Assembly: GCA_020403425.1 (NCBI GenBank)
Contig: JADBXR010000018.1
Coordinates: 1 to 64,000 of the forward strand
From: Chitinophagaceae bacterium
GTDB lineage: Bacteria; Bacteroidota; Bacteroidia; Chitinophagales; Chitinophagaceae
Direction of reading: 5' to 3'
DNA: 64,000 bases
The notes under the pieces are model-generated. The model did no database searches. It worked only from the letters and a program-made list of their open reading frames with translations, and was not told the origin of the DNA. The translations under genes and the position numbers were made by a program. Numbering within the stretch: the first letter of the stretch is position 1; each line of letters begins with the position of its first letter. Of the stretch, positions 53,422 to 61,916 are shown piece by piece.

Positions 53422-53952
53422 TTACGAAAGGTTTTGCCGTGACTGTCTCCACCAATGCATCACTTTTGGAAAGGCAATATGGAACCAGGCGGTAAATCTC
53501 TCCGGGGTTTTCCGCAGCGCCTCTTCAATATCGGGCATGGACATGAATGTAAAATCATGAACTTCTTTACTATCGGGTAAGATCTTGCCATCGTAATGAC
53601 CTACAAATACGTGATCGAACTCATGTTCGGTGAGACCATTAGAAAAATCCGCCTTGTATACAAAATCGAAGATCTTCTTAAGAGGTGTCTCAAATCCCAT
53701 TTCTTCCCGTAAACGACGCATTGCCGCTGCCTGTGTATCCTCTCCGGGGCGAGGGTGACTGCAGCAACTGTTCGTCCACAAACCACCGCTATGGTACTTT
53801 TCAAAAGCCCTTTGCTGTAACAACATTTCCTCCCGGCCATTAAAAACGAATACACTGAAGGCCCTGTGTAAAAGGGCTTTTTCATGTGCCTCCATCTTTT
53901 CCATGGTGCCGGTTAACACATCCTGCTCATCAACTAAGATCACTTGTTCCAT
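53422..53952 (-). CDS. idi: Isopentenyl-diphosphate delta-isomerase (type 1)
   Basis: 176 residues, Nudix fold. GGLWTNSCCSHPRPGE holds the catalytic Cys, RREEMGFETP-like residues (REEMGF) the metal-binding Nudix Glu, and HEFDHVFVGHYDG the second catalytic region. Interconverts IPP and DMAPP to feed carotenoid synthesis. Lies between crtB and crtD in the same transcript (29 and 20 bases). Confidence 0.95.
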   Translation of the reverse strand: MEQVILVDEQDVLTGTMEKMEAHEKALLHRAFSVFVFNGREEMLLQQRAFEKYHSGGLWTNSCCSHPRPGEDTQAAAMRRLREEMGFETPLKKIFDFVYKADFSNGLTEHEFDHVFVGHYDGKILPDSKEVHDFTFMSMPDIEEALRKTPERFTAWFHIAFPKVMHWWRQSRQNLS

Positions 53953-53981
53953 GTAGGGTAAATAAGGACTAAGGTCGGTAA

Positions 53982-54818
53982 TTACAACAAATTCAATTGG
54001 GCACGTATTCCCGCTTTTGCGAGGATCATCATTTTGCCATAATCCGGTATACGGATCCTGTTCTCAAGGATACGATGAGGATGCATCTTTTTGATCTTCC
54101 TGAACAGTGAAACATAATATTTATAGGCCACATATACCCCAAACCGGGCTTTTACAGGAAGTTTCAGGATGCCTTCGTATGCATGATCAAAATCACGTTG
54201 TATGTCTGTTTCAATGGCAGATTTATCGCGTTCGGTAAAATTAGAGAAATCGCAACCCGGGAAATACATCCGGTCCAGCCCCTCCACGTCGGCTTTCAGA
54301 TCGCGAAGGAAATTCACTTTCTGGAATGCTGCTCCCAGGCTACGGGCATAGGGTTTTAAATCCTCGTATAAATCTTTGTTACCGTCGCAGAAAATATACA
54401 GGCACATCAGTCCCACCACTTCTGCACTTCCATAGATATATTGTTCGTATCCTGCCCTGTCATAATTTCTTTTTTCAAGGTCCAGCTCCATGCTGTACAG
54501 GAAGGCATCGATCAGCTGCCTGTCAATGCCATATTGGTTCACCGTCAATTGAAAGCTATGCAGTATGGGATTCAGGCTAACACCCCGGTCAATGGCCTCA
54601 TAAGTGGCTTTTTTGAATTCGTCCAGCAGCAGGGATTTGTCGTGCTGGTGAAAAGTATCCACGATCTCATCCGCAAAACGTACAAAACCATACACGTTAA
54701 AGATCGGCACACGCAGATCCTTGTGCAATAGTTTGATCGCCGAAGAAAAACTGGTACTGTATTTCTCGGTGGCAATCCTGCTGCAATCCTGACTCACTTC
54801 ATGAAACAGGTTCATCAT
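53982..54818 (-). CDS. crtB: Phytoene synthase CrtB
   Basis: 278 residues of the squalene/phytoene synthase family. The first Asp-rich motif is VRFADEIVD (about 45-54) and the second NFLRDLKAD (around 170). YVYGSAEVVGLM-type residues (IYGSAEVVGLM) also fit. Joins two GGPP to phytoene. The GGPP synthase gene is not in this window. A 97-base gap separates it from crtI. Confidence 0.95.
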   Translation of the reverse strand: MMNLFHEVSQDCSRIATEKYSTSFSSAIKLLHKDLRVPIFNVYGFVRFADEIVDTFHQHDKSLLLDEFKKATYEAIDRGVSLNPILHSFQLTVNQYGIDRQLIDAFLYSMELDLEKRNYDRAGYEQYIYGSAEVVGLMCLYIFCDGNKDLYEDLKPYARSLGAAFQKVNFLRDLKADVEGLDRMYFPGCDFSNFTERDKSAIETDIQRDFDHAYEGILKLPVKARFGVYVAYKYYVSLFRKIKKMHPHRILENRIRIPDYGKMMILAKAGIRAQLNLL

Positions 54819-54915
54819 AGTGTTATTTTTTTGAGATTTTGGGTATCTGACTACTGTGTTCGGATCTCTGATTGGTACGTATGGATCCTACTCCGCCCGG
54901 GATCCAATCATTTTT

Positions 54916-56409
54916 TTATGCCTTCCCGAAGGCCTTGACCACTTCGCCTGCCACCACTTCGCCACTGATCAGGCTGGGGGGAACACCGGGACCGGGAACG
55001 GTAAGCTGACCGGTATAGAACAAATTACTCACTTTCTTACTTCTGCACGAAGGTTTTAAAACAGCTGTTTGCTGCAAAGTGTTCGCTAAACCATAAGCAT
55101 TCCCCTTAAATGCATGGTATTCGCTGATAAAATCGCTATGGGCAAACGATTTTTGATAGATCACTGCATCTTTGATCGATTGTCCCAGGTGTTTCTCCAT
55201 TCGTGTGACGATCTGGTCAAAATATCTCTCACGGAGCTCCTCTGTATCATTCTCAAGTCCTGTTGCCACCGGTATCAGCAGAAACAGGTTCTCGCAGCCT
55301 TCCGGTGCGGAGGAAGGATCGGTAACAGATACGGCACTTACATAAAACAGGGGGTTACTGGGCCATTGTTTGGTATCATAGATCTCCTTACCATGTATGG
55401 CAAAAGAGGTATCAAAAAATAGAGAATGGTGCTGGATATTGTTCAGTTTCTTATTCAGTCCCACATAATACAGGATACAGCCCGGCGCCATCACACGGCT
55501 GTCCCAGTAAGCATCCGTATAACTCCGGCTGGCAACGGGCAACAGTTGTGTTTCGATATGATGATAGTCGGCCCCTCCGATCACCACATCCGCATCATAG
55601 CTAACAGTAGCTCCCTGCGGGGTCTTTGCCTGCACGCTTTTTGCCCGGCTACCTGTTATATCGATCGCGGTCACTTCCTGTTCAAATTCAAAACGCACCC
55701 CCAGTTCAACGGCCAGGTCGTACATGGCCTGAACGATCTGGTACATCCCTTTTTCGGGGAACCAGGTACCTCCTTTGATATCCGCATAGTTCATTAAACT
55801 ATAGAGTGCCGGTGTTTTTTCAGGCAAAGCTCCCAGAAACAGAACCGGGAACTCCATCAGTTCCACCAGTTTGGGATGTTTGAAATATTTGGCCACATGG
55901 GCTTTCATAGAACGGAAGACATCCAGCTTAAAAAGCCCTTTGGCAAGGTCCCAATCAAGAAATTCCTTTACTGACTGGCCCGGTTTGAACACCAGTTTGT
56001 TGATCCCAACCTCATATTTGTAGGCCGCTTCTTCCAGGAACTTCTGCAATTGTTTGCCCGCGCCGGGTTCCATCGATTCGAACAGTTCTTGCAGGGCTGA
56101 CAGATCGGCCGGGACATCCATCGGTCCGTCCGGATAATACACACGGTAAGAGGGATCGAGACGGATCAGTCGGTAGTAATCGGAAACATTTTTACCGAAA
56201 CAGGCGAAATAACGTTCAAAGACATCCGGCATCCAGTACCAGCTCGGGCCCATATCAAACGTAAAACCCTCCGCTTTCAGGTAACGGGCGCGTCCGCCGG
56301 GAATGGCATGTTTTTCAAGTACAGTAACATCCCAGCCAGCCCTGGCCATGAAAGATGCAGCCGAAAGGCCCGCGAAACCACTTCCGATAACAACAACTTT
56401 CCTGCTCAA
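54916..56409 (-). CDS. crtI: Phytoene desaturase CrtI
   Basis: 497 residues. FAD motif VVIGSGFAGLSAASFMA (5-21), the CrtI features VLEKHAIPGGRARYL and FDMGPSWYWMPDVFERYF, and the C-terminal bacterial phytoene dehydrogenase signature (FYTGQLTVPGPGVPPSLISG). Converts phytoene to lycopene by repeated desaturation. First enzyme gene after the ECF sigma gene (30 bases), so it probably shares that transcript. It is distinct from the CrtD-like copy. Confidence 0.94.
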   Translation of the reverse strand: MSRKVVVIGSGFAGLSAASFMARAGWDVTVLEKHAIPGGRARYLKAEGFTFDMGPSWYWMPDVFERYFACFGKNVSDYYRLIRLDPSYRVYYPDGPMDVPADLSALQELFESMEPGAGKQLQKFLEEAAYKYEVGINKLVFKPGQSVKEFLDWDLAKGLFKLDVFRSMKAHVAKYFKHPKLVELMEFPVLFLGALPEKTPALYSLMNYADIKGGTWFPEKGMYQIVQAMYDLAVELGVRFEFEQEVTAIDITGSRAKSVQAKTPQGATVSYDADVVIGGADYHHIETQLLPVASRSYTDAYWDSRVMAPGCILYYVGLNKKLNNIQHHSLFFDTSFAIHGKEIYDTKQWPSNPLFYVSAVSVTDPSSAPEGCENLFLLIPVATGLENDTEELRERYFDQIVTRMEKHLGQSIKDAVIYQKSFAHSDFISEYHAFKGNAYGLANTLQQTAVLKPSCRSKKVSNLFYTGQLTVPGPGVPPSLISGEVVAGEVVKAFGKA

Positions 56410-56439
56410 GTCAGTGATATAAAAAAGTAAAGAAATTAT

Positions 56440-56940
56440 TTAATAACGCTGGATCTGCGATTTCAACAACTTGCGTGCGAAATGTATCCTGCTTTTGATG
56501 GTTCCCAATGGCTCACCCAGCATATCCGCGATCTCGTTGTATTTATATCCGTCAAAATACAACAGAAAAGGATTCCGGAATATCTCAGGCAGGCTATGAA
56601 TGGCTTTCTGCACCTCTTTGAGGTTAATACCGGCAACCGCCTCATTGGAAACGGCTCCCTGGTTCAGGTTCAGCAGATATTCGTTCGGGGTGCTGTCGAA
56701 AATAGTGGACTGCTTTGCTTTACGACGGTAGTTATTGATAAAAATATTGCGCATGATGGTGTACAACCATGCTTTGATATTGGTGCCCACATGGTATTTA
56801 TCCTGATTGGCCAGGGCACGGTACATGGTTTCCTGGATCAGGTCCTTGGCTGCTTCTGTATCATGCGTAAGCGTTACCGCAAATGGCTTCAGAAACTCAG
56901 CATTGGACAATAGCATCTTGTTAAATTCTACAGTGGACAT
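56440..56940 (-). CDS. ECF sigma factor of the carotenoid cluster
   Basis: 166 residues. Region 2 includes EAAKDLIQETMYRAL and NIKAWLYTIMRNIFINNYRR; region 4 has LPEIFRNPFLLYFDGYKYNE and IADMLGEPLGTIKSRIHFAR. No anti-sigma gene is next to it. It sits between the CarH-like regulator and crtI on the same strand, so it is likely both a target of the regulator and an activator of the crt genes, as CarQ is in Myxococcus by analogy. Its promoter region carries a candidate operator. Confidence 0.92.
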   Translation of the reverse strand: MSTVEFNKMLLSNAEFLKPFAVTLTHDTEAAKDLIQETMYRALANQDKYHVGTNIKAWLYTIMRNIFINNYRRKAKQSTIFDSTPNEYLLNLNQGAVSNEAVAGINLKEVQKAIHSLPEIFRNPFLLYFDGYKYNEIADMLGEPLGTIKSRIHFARKLLKSQIQRY

Positions 56941-56945
56941 AAAAA

Positions 56946-56981
56946 CTGTTTAATTTTTGATACACCAAAGTTAAACAAAAT
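56946..56981 (-). promoter_or_regulatory. Candidate operator and promoter, sigma-crt operon
   Basis: GTTAAACAAAATA (56969-56981) is identical to the reverse complement of 57983-57995 upstream of the merR gene. A half-site in the opposite orientation, TGTTTAAT, lies at 56946-56953. On the minus strand TTTG, about 18 bases, then TAAACTTTG resembles the -33/-7 boxes, so a bound regulator would cover the promoter. Confidence 0.5.
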
Positions 56982-57081
56982 AAGAGCGCTTACAAATTTA
57001 TCTTTCCGGACTTGGTACCGTATTGATTATCAGCCATATATCTATTTATTTCCCAAGATTCCCCTAGTTTTTGGGGCTAGA

Positions 57082-57960
57082 TCACAGTGAGGATATGTAC
57101 TCCAGCACTTCGGTCAGCGTCTTTTTAAAGCTGAAATTGGCGGGAATCCTTTTTTTGTAATTCTGGGTAAGTGCGCCTGATACGATGATCTTTCTGTCCG
57201 GCATACGGTTATGCGCATTGGTCAGAAATCTCTCAAAATTGAAATTATGGGCTACAGAAGTAATGTGCGTATATAAGAAGTCGGGATTCTTTAGGGATGC
57301 CACATAATCAACATCCTTTAACGGCACATTGGCCCCCAGGTACATGACCTTTACCCCACGGCTCTTTAGCAGATAATACACGAAAAGCAGTCCCAGTTCA
57401 TGGTGCTCGGCCTCGGGTAAAAATAACAATACGGATTTTCCGGTGTCCAATGTAGGACGTAAACCATCGATACCCACGATCAGTTTCTGTCGGACCAGGT
57501 TGCTTACCAGGTGCTCCTGTGCAGGGTTAATATGATTGGTAAGCCATAAGATACCGATCCGCTCCAGGAAAGGAAAAATGATCTGGGTGATCGTCTTCTC
57601 TATGCCTTTTGCTTTGATATAGGCATCCAGCACCACTTCGAACTCATCCATACTCACGTTGACCATATGGCGGATCAACTCATTCACGATTCGCTCCTGT
57701 TGGGCCTGGGCCTGCGAGAGCGACAGGATCTTGTCATTGATCTCCGAAGACGACATTCGGTCTATATGCGAGATCTTATACCCATACTTATTCAGCAGGG
57801 CAATGTTCAGGATCTTCTGCAATTCGTCGTTGGAATAATACCTGATATTCGTTTCCGTACGCTGCGGATTCAGGAATGAATAACGTTGTTCCCAGATACG
57901 GATCGTATGAGCCTTAATACCTGAGAGATTCTCCAGGTCCTTGATGGTAAAAGCATTCAT
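57082..57960 (-). CDS. carH: CarH-like MerR regulator with B12-binding domain
   Basis: 292 residues. Residues 1-70 are a MerR DNA-binding domain (FTIKDLENLSGIKAHTIRIW, then YYSNDELQKI). Residues 95-165 form the helical B12-binding bundle with W139, nine residues, then E149-H150, the W-x9-EH signature of CarH. Residues 175-290 are a Rossmann-type cobalamin domain with ExHxxG at E185-H187-G190 (EHHELG), H187 being the expected lower axial ligand. CarH proteins bind DNA as adenosylcobalamin tetramers in the dark and let go in light. The residue after W139 is Leu; in Thermus CarH it is the His that ligates cobalt in the light state. Confidence 0.88.
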   Translation of the reverse strand: MNAFTIKDLENLSGIKAHTIRIWEQRYSFLNPQRTETNIRYYSNDELQKILNIALLNKYGYKISHIDRMSSSEINDKILSLSQAQAQQERIVNELIRHMVNVSMDEFEVVLDAYIKAKGIEKTITQIIFPFLERIGILWLTNHINPAQEHLVSNLVRQKLIVGIDGLRPTLDTGKSVLLFLPEAEHHELGLLFVYYLLKSRGVKVMYLGANVPLKDVDYVASLKNPDFLYTHITSVAHNFNFERFLTNAHNRMPDRKIIVSGALTQNYKKRIPANFSFKKTLTEVLEYISSL

Positions 57961-57982
57961 GCAGAAATAACAGGATGTACCC

Positions 57983-57996
57983 TATTTTGTTTAACA
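57983..57996 (+). promoter_or_regulatory. Candidate operator upstream of the CarH-like gene
   Basis: TATTTTGTTTAAC (57983-57995) is the exact reverse complement of the 13-mer upstream of the sigma gene. The core TGTTTAACA is nearly palindromic. It lies 23 bases upstream of the merR ATG and would suit autoregulation. Confidence 0.45.
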
Positions 57997-58048
57997 TTCC
58001 GATATAAATATTTGACAGAATTGAAAATCAAATAGTTACACCTAAACA

Positions 58049-58909
58049 TCACTTCCTGATCCTGCGAAGATATTCGCCATAGCCACTTTTGGCATATTGA
58101 TCGGCCAATTGAAGCAGTTGTTGCTGATTGATGAAGCCCATGCGGTAGGCCACTTCCTCGATGCAGCCGATCTTCTGGCTCTGCCTTTTCTCGATCACTC
58201 GCACAAATTCCGAAGCATCGGCCAGTGAATCAAAGGTTCCGGTATCCAGCCAGGCAGTGCCTCTGTTCATGATGCCCACCTGTAGTTTGCCCTGTTGCAG
58301 GTATACCCGGTTGACATCCGTGATCTCGTACTCGCCCCTGGCAGAGGGTTGGATATTCTTGGCGATCTCCACCACACTGTTATCATAGAAATACAGACCC
58401 GGCACCGCATAACTTGATTTGGGAAGTGCGGGTTTCTCCTCTATCGATACCGCCCTGTTCTTCTCATCAAATTCCACCACACCATAACGTTCGGGATCGT
58501 TCACCTCATAGGCAAATACGGCTGCACCGTCTACATCATTGAACGATTGTACGAGTTTACTGAAGCCTGCTCCGTAAAAGATATTATCCCCCAGTATCAA
58601 CGCCACTTTATCCTTCCCGATGAACTTTTCTCCGATCACAAAAGCCTGTGCCAGTCCGTTAGGCACAGCTTGTACGGCATACTCGAACCGGCAGCCCAAC
58701 TCGGCGCCATTGCCCAGCAAACGTTGGAACTGGACAGAGTCCTCGGGTGTTGTGATGATCAGTATCTCATGAATACCCGCCAGCATCAATACGGAGAGCG
58801 GGTAGTAGATCATGGGTTTATCATACACCGGCATCAGCTGTTTGCTGATCCCCTTGGTGATGGGATACAATCTGGTACCGGATCCGCCTGCCAGTATGAT
58901 GCCTTTCAT
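58049..58909 (-). CDS. rfbA: Glucose-1-phosphate thymidylyltransferase
   Basis: 286 residues. Nucleotide-binding GGSGTRLYP (8-16), the [17 protein letters not shown] segment, [11 protein letters not shown] and the C-terminal [20 protein letters not shown]. Makes dTDP-glucose, first step of dTDP-rhamnose synthesis for surface polysaccharide. Last gene of rfbB-rfbC-rfbA, 3 bases after rfbC. No rfbD is seen in the window. Confidence 0.96.
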   Translation of the reverse strand: MKGIILAGGSGTRLYPITKGISKQLMPVYDKPMIYYPLSVLMLAGIHEILIITTPEDSVQFQRLLGNGAELGCRFEYAVQAVPNGLAQAFVIGEKFIGKDKVALILGDNIFYGAGFSKLVQSFNDVDGAAVFAYEVNDPERYGVVEFDEKNRAVSIEEKPALPKSSYAVPGLYFYDNSVVEIAKNIQPSARGEYEITDVNRVYLQQGKLQVGIMNRGTAWLDTGTFDSLADASEFVRVIEKRQSQKIGCIEEVAYRMGFINQQQLLQLADQYAKSGYGEYLRRIRK

Positions 58910-58912
58910 GCG

Positions 58913-59470
58913 TTAGAATTTTAGCGCAGGCATGAGTTCCTGCAACGTAGGTAATGATTTGTCCTTCCCGGACAGAAGCAATTCCGATTCCGGCAATTTC
59001 CAGTCGATGGCCAGATCCGGATCATTAAAAATAATACCTGCTTCCGTAGCGGGGTCGTAATAATTGTCACATTTATAAAAGAATACGGCTTCCTCACTCA
59101 ACACCACAAAACCATGGGCAAAACCACGGGGCACGAAGAACTGGGTATGACTGTCTTCTGAAAGTTCCACTGCCAGATGTTTGCCGAAAGTTGGCGAGCC
59201 TTTGCGAAGGTCAACTGCCACATCCAGCACTTTGCCTTTCAGCACCCTTACCAGTTTGGCCTGTGCCGCATCGCCCTGTTGAAAATGCAGGCCCCGTAGA
59301 ACACCTCTCTGTGAGAGCGACTGGTTATCCTGTACAAAATTCATATCAAGCCCTGTGTGCTCCAGAAATCTTTTCCGGTTAAAACTCTCAAAAAAATAAC
59401 CCCGCTGATCTCCATGGAAAGTATCATGCACCAGGAAACAACCGGGTAATATCGTCTGTTCGATTCTCAT
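58913..59470 (-). CDS. rfbC: dTDP-4-dehydrorhamnose 3,5-epimerase
   Basis: 185 residues, cupin fold. FNRKRFLEHTGLDMNFVQDN, the catalytic His in LRGLHFQQG, DVAVDLRKGSPTFGKH and FVPRGFAHGFVVLSE are all in place, with the Tyr region YKCDNYYDPATEAGI. Epimerises dTDP-4-keto-6-deoxyglucose. Lies 2 bases after rfbB. Confidence 0.96.
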   Translation of the reverse strand: MRIEQTILPGCFLVHDTFHGDQRGYFFESFNRKRFLEHTGLDMNFVQDNQSLSQRGVLRGLHFQQGDAAQAKLVRVLKGKVLDVAVDLRKGSPTFGKHLAVELSEDSHTQFFVPRGFAHGFVVLSEEAVFFYKCDNYYDPATEAGIIFNDPDLAIDWKLPESELLLSGKDKSLPTLQELMPALKF

Positions 59471-59472
59471 AA

Positions 59473-60528
59473 CTATCTGTTGGTATACATGGACTGGTAA
59501 TAATGCTGGTAAGCGCCACTGGTAACATGCTCCAGCCAGGTGGTATTGGCAAGGAACCAGTCGATGGTCTCACTCAAGCCCTGTTCAAAGGTAACGGTAG
59601 GTTTCCAGCCCAGTTCCTGATTGATCTTACTGGCATCGATGGCATATCGCCTGTCGTGGCCCGGGCGATCCTTTACATAGGTGATCAGTTTCTCACTGTA
59701 ACCGGCCGAGCGGCCCAGTTTCTCATCCATCAGCCTGCACAAGAGTTTTACCAGGTCAATGTTCTTCCACTCATTGAATCCGCCGATATTATAGGTCTCC
59801 CCCGGTTTTCCTTGATGAAAGATCAGATCGATGGCCAGGGCATGGTCCTTTACATAGAGCCAGTCGCGCGTGTACTGACCATCCCCGTATACCGGCAAGG
59901 GTTTTTCATGAATGATATTATTGATGAACAACGGGATCAGTTTTTCCGGAAAATGGTTGGGACCGTAATTATTGGAGCAATTGGATACGATCGTCTGCAT
60001 GTGATAGGTCTCCCGGTAAGCCCTCACAAAATGGTCGGAAGATGCTTTACTGGCCGAGTAGGGTGAGTTGGGCGCATAGGGAGTGGTCTCGGTAAAGAAA
60101 CCGGAATCGCCCAGGCTGCCATACACTTCATCAGTAGAGATATGGTAAAACAGATGTTTTGAATAATCGGCTTTCCAGTGATCCCTAGCCGTGTTCAGCA
60201 GGTTCACTGTACCGATGATATTGGTGTATACAAAGTCCAGCGGCGAAACGATGGATCGGTCCACATGCGATTCGGCCGCCAGGTGGATCACATCACTTAC
60301 CTGGTAGGTGTCAAATACCTGTTTCAGTGCTTCGGTATCCAGGATATTGGTCTTGGAGAACACGTAATTGGGAGCCTGTTCAATATCGGCCAGGTTCTCC
60401 AGGTTGCCTGCATAGGTCAAAGCATCCAGGTTGATGATCCGGTGATCCGGGTATTTGTTCACCAGTAAACGCACCACATGGGAACCAATGAAGCCTGCTC
60501 CCCCGGTGATCAATACATTCCTGCTCAT
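59473..60528 (-). CDS. rfbB: dTDP-glucose 4,6-dehydratase
   Basis: 351 residues from the ATG at 60528; the frame to 60609 is rejected. Extended SDR with NAD motif LITGGAGFIGSHVV (5-18), HLAAESHVDRS, STDEVYG, and the catalytic YSASKASSDHFV. RfbB-type TSNCSNNYGPNHFPEKLIP end (SNCSNNYGPNHFPEK). First gene of rfbBCA. Divergent from the acyltransferase gene with 151 bases between them. Confidence 0.96.
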   Translation of the reverse strand: MSRNVLITGGAGFIGSHVVRLLVNKYPDHRIINLDALTYAGNLENLADIEQAPNYVFSKTNILDTEALKQVFDTYQVSDVIHLAAESHVDRSIVSPLDFVYTNIIGTVNLLNTARDHWKADYSKHLFYHISTDEVYGSLGDSGFFTETTPYAPNSPYSASKASSDHFVRAYRETYHMQTIVSNCSNNYGPNHFPEKLIPLFINNIIHEKPLPVYGDGQYTRDWLYVKDHALAIDLIFHQGKPGETYNIGGFNEWKNIDLVKLLCRLMDEKLGRSAGYSEKLITYVKDRPGHDRRYAIDASKINQELGWKPTVTFEQGLSETIDWFLANTTWLEHVTSGAYQHYYQSMYTNR

Positions 60529-60679
60529 ACGTAAATCAATGATATAGGTAAGGCACAAAGTAACAATAATTACAGCTAGTAACCCGTGAAAGAAATCACA
60601 ACTATCCACCCCGGTTCAAGGGTAAAAGCCGGTGAACTATGCAGCTAACTTTCTTATCTTCATTCCACAAACGCCTGCC

Positions 60680-61831
60680 ATGAACCAACGCTATTACTCG
60701 CTTGATGTTTTCCGGGGTGCCACGGTTGCCCTGATGATACTGGTCAACAACCCGGGTAGCTGGGGCCATATTTTCGGTCCGTTGAAACACGCACCCTGGC
60801 ATGGGGCCACCCCTACGGATCTCGTATTCCCCTTTTTCCTTTTCGCAGTGGGCAATGCCATGGCATTTGTGATGCCCCGTTTTGAACAGGCGGGCCAGAG
60901 AGTATTCTGGAAAAAAGTGATCAAAAGGACCCTGCTCATTTTTGCGATCGGACTGTTCCTGAACTGGAGCCCATTCATTAAATGGGATGGGGAATCGCTT
61001 GTAGGAAAACCATGGGAGAATGTTCGGATACTGGGTGTACTGCAAAGGATCGCACTCTGTTATTTCTTTGCCTCCGTGATCGTGTTCTATGCCAAGGCAA
61101 GAGGTTCTTTTGTGATCAGCGGTATTTTACTGCTGGTATACTGGCTCATCTGCCTGCTGCTGGGAGCGCCTGGCGACCCCTACAGCTTACAGGGCTGGTT
61201 CGGCACCCAGATCGATATCAATCTCCTGGGTGTGACCCATATCTATAAAGGAGAGGGAGTTCCCTTTGACCCGGAAGGACTGCCAAGTACGCTTGCCGCC
61301 ATTGTTCAGGTGATCTTTGGTTTCCTGGTTGGACAATACATCCAGCAGAAAGGAAAGAGTTTTGACATGTTATCCAATCTGTTCGTAGCGGGACTGGTAC
61401 TGGTATTCACCGGTTACTGCTGGGACCTGGTATTCCCCATCAACAAAAAGATCTGGACCAGCAGTTATACGCTGTATACTTCCGGTCTCGCCATACTGGT
61501 ACTCGGCACCCTCATCTTCCTGATCGAGTTCAAGGAAAAGAAAGGCGCCTGGAGCCGGTTCTTTGATGTGTTTGGAAAGAACCCGCTGTTCATTTTTGTA
61601 TTAAGTGGTTTTTTACCAAGGATGCTGGCCCTGTTCCGCTGGGAAGATCATATTTCTCCTGAAGGGAAGCCTGTGTACACTTCCACTTTCCCCTGGTTCT
61701 ATGAGCATATCTGCAAAAACATATCTGCCGACCTCCGCGTTGGATCCCTGCTGTATGCCTTATGCATGATCGCCATGTACTGGTCAATTGTGTACCTGCT
61801 CGATAAAAAGAAGATCTATATCAAAGTGTAG
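60680..61831 (+). CDS. HGSNAT-like membrane acyltransferase
   Basis: 383 residues from the ATG at 60680. Start RYYSLDVFRGATVALMILVN and PWHGATPTDLVFPFFLFAVG fit the DUF1624/DUF5009 family related to heparan-alpha-glucosaminide N-acetyltransferase (YeiB group). Ten or so hydrophobic helices, ending with VYLLDKKKIYIKV. Probably acetylates a sugar of a surface glycan using a membrane-facing donor. Substrate unknown; context (rfb and other sugar genes) supports surface polysaccharide. Confidence 0.85.
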   Translation: MNQRYYSLDVFRGATVALMILVNNPGSWGHIFGPLKHAPWHGATPTDLVFPFFLFAVGNAMAFVMPRFEQAGQRVFWKKVIKRTLLIFAIGLFLNWSPFIKWDGESLVGKPWENVRILGVLQRIALCYFFASVIVFYAKARGSFVISGILLLVYWLICLLLGAPGDPYSLQGWFGTQIDINLLGVTHIYKGEGVPFDPEGLPSTLAAIVQVIFGFLVGQYIQQKGKSFDMLSNLFVAGLVLVFTGYCWDLVFPINKKIWTSSYTLYTSGLAILVLGTLIFLIEFKEKKGAWSRFFDVFGKNPLFIFVLSGFLPRMLALFRWEDHISPEGKPVYTSTFPWFYEHICKNISADLRVGSLLYALCMIAMYWSIVYLLDKKKIYIKV

Positions 61832-61916
61832 GAACCGTGGGTCGTGAATCGTCAGTCGTGAGTAGGGTGTCTGTATGAGCCGATTCTCACGACTCACAAT
61901 TCATTCTCTCATCCAC
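61832..61916. repeat. Intergenic inverted repeat, GTGAGT/GTGAATCG family
   Basis: GGTCGTGAATCGTCAGTCGTGAGTAGG on the left and TCTCACGACTCACAATTCATTC on the right; the arms pair imperfectly. It lies between convergent genes and directly follows the TAG of the acyltransferase. It resembles the element at 751-890 (shared GTGAATCG, TCACGACTCAC words). Confidence 0.65.

Noticed and set aside
51917..56409. crtI duplication as simple redundancy
   Set aside because: The two desaturases differ in diagnostic stretches (GPSWYWMPD versus GPSLFTQP), so the second is better read as CrtD than as a spare CrtI.
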